A DNA stretch of 16,425 nucleotides from Anaerolineae bacterium (GTDB taxonomy: Bacteria; Chloroflexota; Anaerolineae; B4-G1; SLSP01), in NCBI GenBank assembly GCA_016927095.1, contig JAFGNI010000529.1:1-16425 (forward strand). Direction: 5' to 3'. This document shows, piece by piece, positions 14,718 to 16,425 of this stretch. Both the position numbers and the translations under genes were made by a program. Numbering within the stretch: position 1 is the stretch's first letter; each line of letters opens with the position of its first letter. The notes beneath the pieces were generated by a model. The model was not told where the DNA came from. It made no database searches and saw only the letters and a list, made by a program, of their open reading frames with translations.

Positions 14718-15749
14718 ATGAAGAAAATCGTGACCTTCGGCGAGATTATGTTGCGGCTTGCACCACCAGGCTTCCAGCGCTTTGTCCAAGCCCAGAGCTT
14801 TGATGTGATCTACGGCGGTGGTGAGGCCAATGTGGCTGTCTCCTGCGCCAACTACGGCCTCCCTGTCGAGTACGTGACCCGATTGCCCAAGAACGACATC
14901 GGGGACGCCTGTCTCAACTTCGTGCGTCAGTTCGGTGTCAGCACCGATCACATCGTCCGAGGTGGGGATCGCCTCGGCATCTACTTCCTGGAGACGGGCG
15001 CAGTGCAGCGCGGCAGCAAGGTTATCTACGACCGGGCAGGATCGGCCCTAGCGACGATCCAGACCGGCATGGTGGACTGGGACGCGGTCTTCGCGGAGGC
15101 CGGCTGGTTCCACTGGACTGGGATCACGCCCGCGATCTCCGAGGGCGCTGCTGCGGTCTGTCTGGAAGCGGTCAAGGCTGCCAAGAAGGCCGGCGTGACC
15201 ATCTCGTGCGACCTCAACTACCGCAGCAAGCTGTGGAAGTGGGGCAAACAGCCCGGCGAGGTGATGGAAGAGCTGGTGCGTCACAGCGACGTTGCCATCG
15301 GCAACGAGGAAGACGCCGCCAAGGTCTTCGGCATCCACGCCCCTGCCGTTGACGTAACCAAGGGCAATGTCCAAGCGGATGCCTATGTCTACGTCTGCAA
15401 CAAGCTCAAGGAGCGCTTCCCCAATCTCCAGACCATCGCCATTACGCTCCGCGGTTCGCTCTCCGCGAGCCACAACACGTGGAGCGCCGTCCTGTGGGAC
15501 GACGGCGAGGTCTACACGGCCCCAACCTACGATATCACCCACATCGTCGACCGGGTTGGCGGCGGCGATAGCTTCATGGGTGGCCTGATCTACGGTCTGG
15601 TGACCTACGACAGCAAGCAGGAGGCCATCAACTTCGCGGTAGCTGCATCGGCGTTGAAGCACTCAATCATCGGCGACTTCAACCTGGTCAGCGTGGCGGA
15701 GGTCGAGAAACTGATGGGTGGCGACGCCTCTGGGCGCGTCAGCCGCTAG
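14718..15749 (+). CDS. kdgK: 2-keto-3-deoxygluconate kinase (PfkB family)
   Basis: A 343-residue ribokinase/PfkB-family kinase, most likely phosphorylating 2-keto-3-deoxygluconate to KDPG with ATP. It opens [18 protein letters not shown], typical of Kdg[16 protein letters not shown] is the sugar-binding PfkB signature, [12 protein letters not shown] follows, and the catalytic/anion-hole motif is [11 protein letters not shown], with Asp284 as the base. ATG 14718 is preferred to ATG 14709: AAAGGAG (14701-14707) is 10 nt from the former but only 1 nt from the latter. The KDPG/KHG aldolase immediately downstream supports the substrate call. Fructokinase or another sugar kinase is possible by family alone but less likely in this context. 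Confidence 0.88.
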   Translation: MKKIVTFGEIMLRLAPPGFQRFVQAQSFDVIYGGGEANVAVSCANYGLPVEYVTRLPKNDIGDACLNFVRQFGVSTDHIVRGGDRLGIYFLETGAVQRGSKVIYDRAGSALATIQTGMVDWDAVFAEAGWFHWTGITPAISEGAAAVCLEAVKAAKKAGVTISCDLNYRSKLWKWGKQPGEVMEELVRHSDVAIGNEEDAAKVFGIHAPAVDVTKGNVQADAYVYVCNKLKERFPNLQTIAITLRGSLSASHNTWSAVLWDDGEVYTAPTYDITHIVDRVGGGDSFMGGLIYGLVTYDSKQEAINFAVAASALKHSIIGDFNLVSVAEVEKLMGGDASGRVSR

Positions 15750-15838
15750 ACCATCTCTCAAGACAAGGTGTGGGACTCGGGCACAAGCTCGATCCCGGAG
15801 CACACGCGTATCATAGACGGAAACCAACGGAGGTTGCA
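15750..15838 (+). other. Gap between kinase and aldolase: possible weak promoter and hairpin
   Basis: 89 nt. TATCAT (15809-15814) is a good -10 but has no matching -35. GTGTG, CTC and GGG at about 15770-15783 can pair imperfectly with CCCGGAG and CACAC downstream. Either an internal promoter or a partial terminator could adjust aldolase relative to kinase; both are weak calls. Confidence 0.25.
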
Positions 15839-16425
15839 ATGGCTCGACACGATAGACTCACCGTGCTGACGACAATGATTGACGTGGGGCTGGTGCCCCT
15901 CTTCTACAATGACGACGTCGAGATCTGCAAGAAGGTCATCCACGCGCTTGCTAAAGGCGGTGCACGCGTCATTGAGTTCACCAACCGCGGCGACCAGGCG
16001 ATGGAGGTCTTCAAGCAACTGGTGCCCTACTTCGCCAAGACGGAGCCCGATCTCATCATGGGCGTCGGCTCCATCGTCGACGGTCCGACAGCCGCCCTCG
16101 CCATCTCCTACGGCGCCGAGTTCGTCGTAGGCCCGATGCTCAATGCCGAGGTCGCCAAGATCTGCAACCGTCGCAAGATCGCGTACATGCCCGGCTGCGG
16201 CACCGTCAGCGAGATATCCGCGGCTGAGGAGTTGGGCTGTGAGATCTGCAAGGTCTTCCCCGGAGCACAGATTGGTGGTCCGGGTTTCATCAAGGCTGTG
16301 ACGGCCCCCATGCCCTGGACCAAGCTGATGCCCACCGGCGGCGTCTCCGCCGAGGAGTCCAACATCAAGGGTTGGATCAAAGCCGGTGCCGTCTGCGTCG
16401 GTATGGGCAGCGCGATGGTGCGCAA
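15839..16425 (+). CDS. eda: KDPG/KHG aldolase (cut by window edge)
   Basis: The first 195 codons of a class I bifunctional 4-hydroxy-2-oxoglutarate/2-keto-3-deoxy-6-phosphogluconate aldolase, splitting KDPG to pyruvate and glyceraldehyde-3-phosphate. The Schiff-base lysine is Lys138 in CEICKVFPGAQIGG, and the general base is probably Glu46 in ARVIEFTNRG. MGVGSIVDGPTAALAISYGA and KLMPTGGVSAEESN are further family motifs. The start has GGAGG 5 nt upstream. It follows kdgK on the same strand after 89 nt, together completing the lower half of an Entner-Doudoroff or hexuronate route. What remains outside the window should be only the last few residues to perhaps 30, since family members are about 205-220 residues. 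Confidence 0.92.
   Translation, partial: MARHDRLTVLTTMIDVGLVPLFYNDDVEICKKVIHALAKGGARVIEFTNRGDQAMEVFKQLVPYFAKTEPDLIMGVGSIVDGPTAALAISYGAEFVVGPMLNAEVAKICNRRKIAYMPGCGTVSEISAAEELGCEICKVFPGAQIGGPGFIKAVTAPMPWTKLMPTGGVSAEESNIKGWIKAGAVCVGMGSAMVR

Noticed and set aside
14637..14951. Extension of the phosphatase frame to 14951
   Set aside because: It overlaps the well-supported kinase gene on the other strand and lies upstream of the predicted promoter; the GTG at 14636 has a ribosome-binding site.

Overview
GC-rich bacterial chromosomal DNA, densely packed with ordinary metabolic genes preceded by strong Shine-Dalgarno sites. There are no rRNA, tRNA, CRISPR, phage or transposase signatures. The mix of genes (SorC-type sugar regulator, GH35-like beta-glycosidase, DraG-like hydrolase in a sugar operon, citrate synthase-aconitase-NAD isocitrate dehydrogenase cluster, KDG kinase with KDPG aldolase) suggests a heterotrophic member of the Chloroflexota or a similar lineage. 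That placement is an impression from protein style, with no phylogenetic marker to confirm it.

Region 1 (1-7309) is a divergent sugar-utilisation locus. Leftward are a SorC-family regulator (395-1354) and the start of a SIS-domain sugar-phosphate isomerase (1-284, cut by the window edge). Rightward, from a 220-bp divergent promoter region, runs an operon of GH35-like beta-glycosidase (1575-3752), a three-domain ADP-ribosylglycohydrolase-like protein (3782-5902), a medium-chain dehydrogenase (5915-6946) and a small DsrE-like protein (6959-7309). None of the enzymes has a visible signal peptide, so they probably work in the cytoplasm on an imported glycoside. The substrate cannot be read from the sequence.

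Region 2 (7310-7638) has no protein gene but is rich in signals: a near-consensus sigma-70-type promoter, two copies of an 11-bp repeat 66 bp apart, and a textbook intrinsic terminator. It can be read as a small RNA of about 170 nt or as an attenuated leader for the next operon.

Region 3 (7639-11877) is a tight operon of citrate synthase, aconitase and NAD-type isocitrate dehydrogenase, converting oxaloacetate plus acetyl-CoA to 2-oxoglutarate. It is followed by a 41-bp imperfect purine/pyrimidine inverted repeat, then guaB (12042-13538) with its own promoter. A strong GC hairpin separates guaB from a convergent gene.

Region 4 (13605-16425) holds an inositol-monophosphatase-family phosphatase on the minus strand. 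It is divergent, through overlapping face-to-face promoters, from a KDG kinase and a KDPG/KHG aldolase (cut by the right edge). Kinase and aldolase together turn 2-keto-3-deoxy sugar acids into pyruvate and glyceraldehyde-3-phosphate, which could feed the citrate-to-2-oxoglutarate enzymes of region 3.
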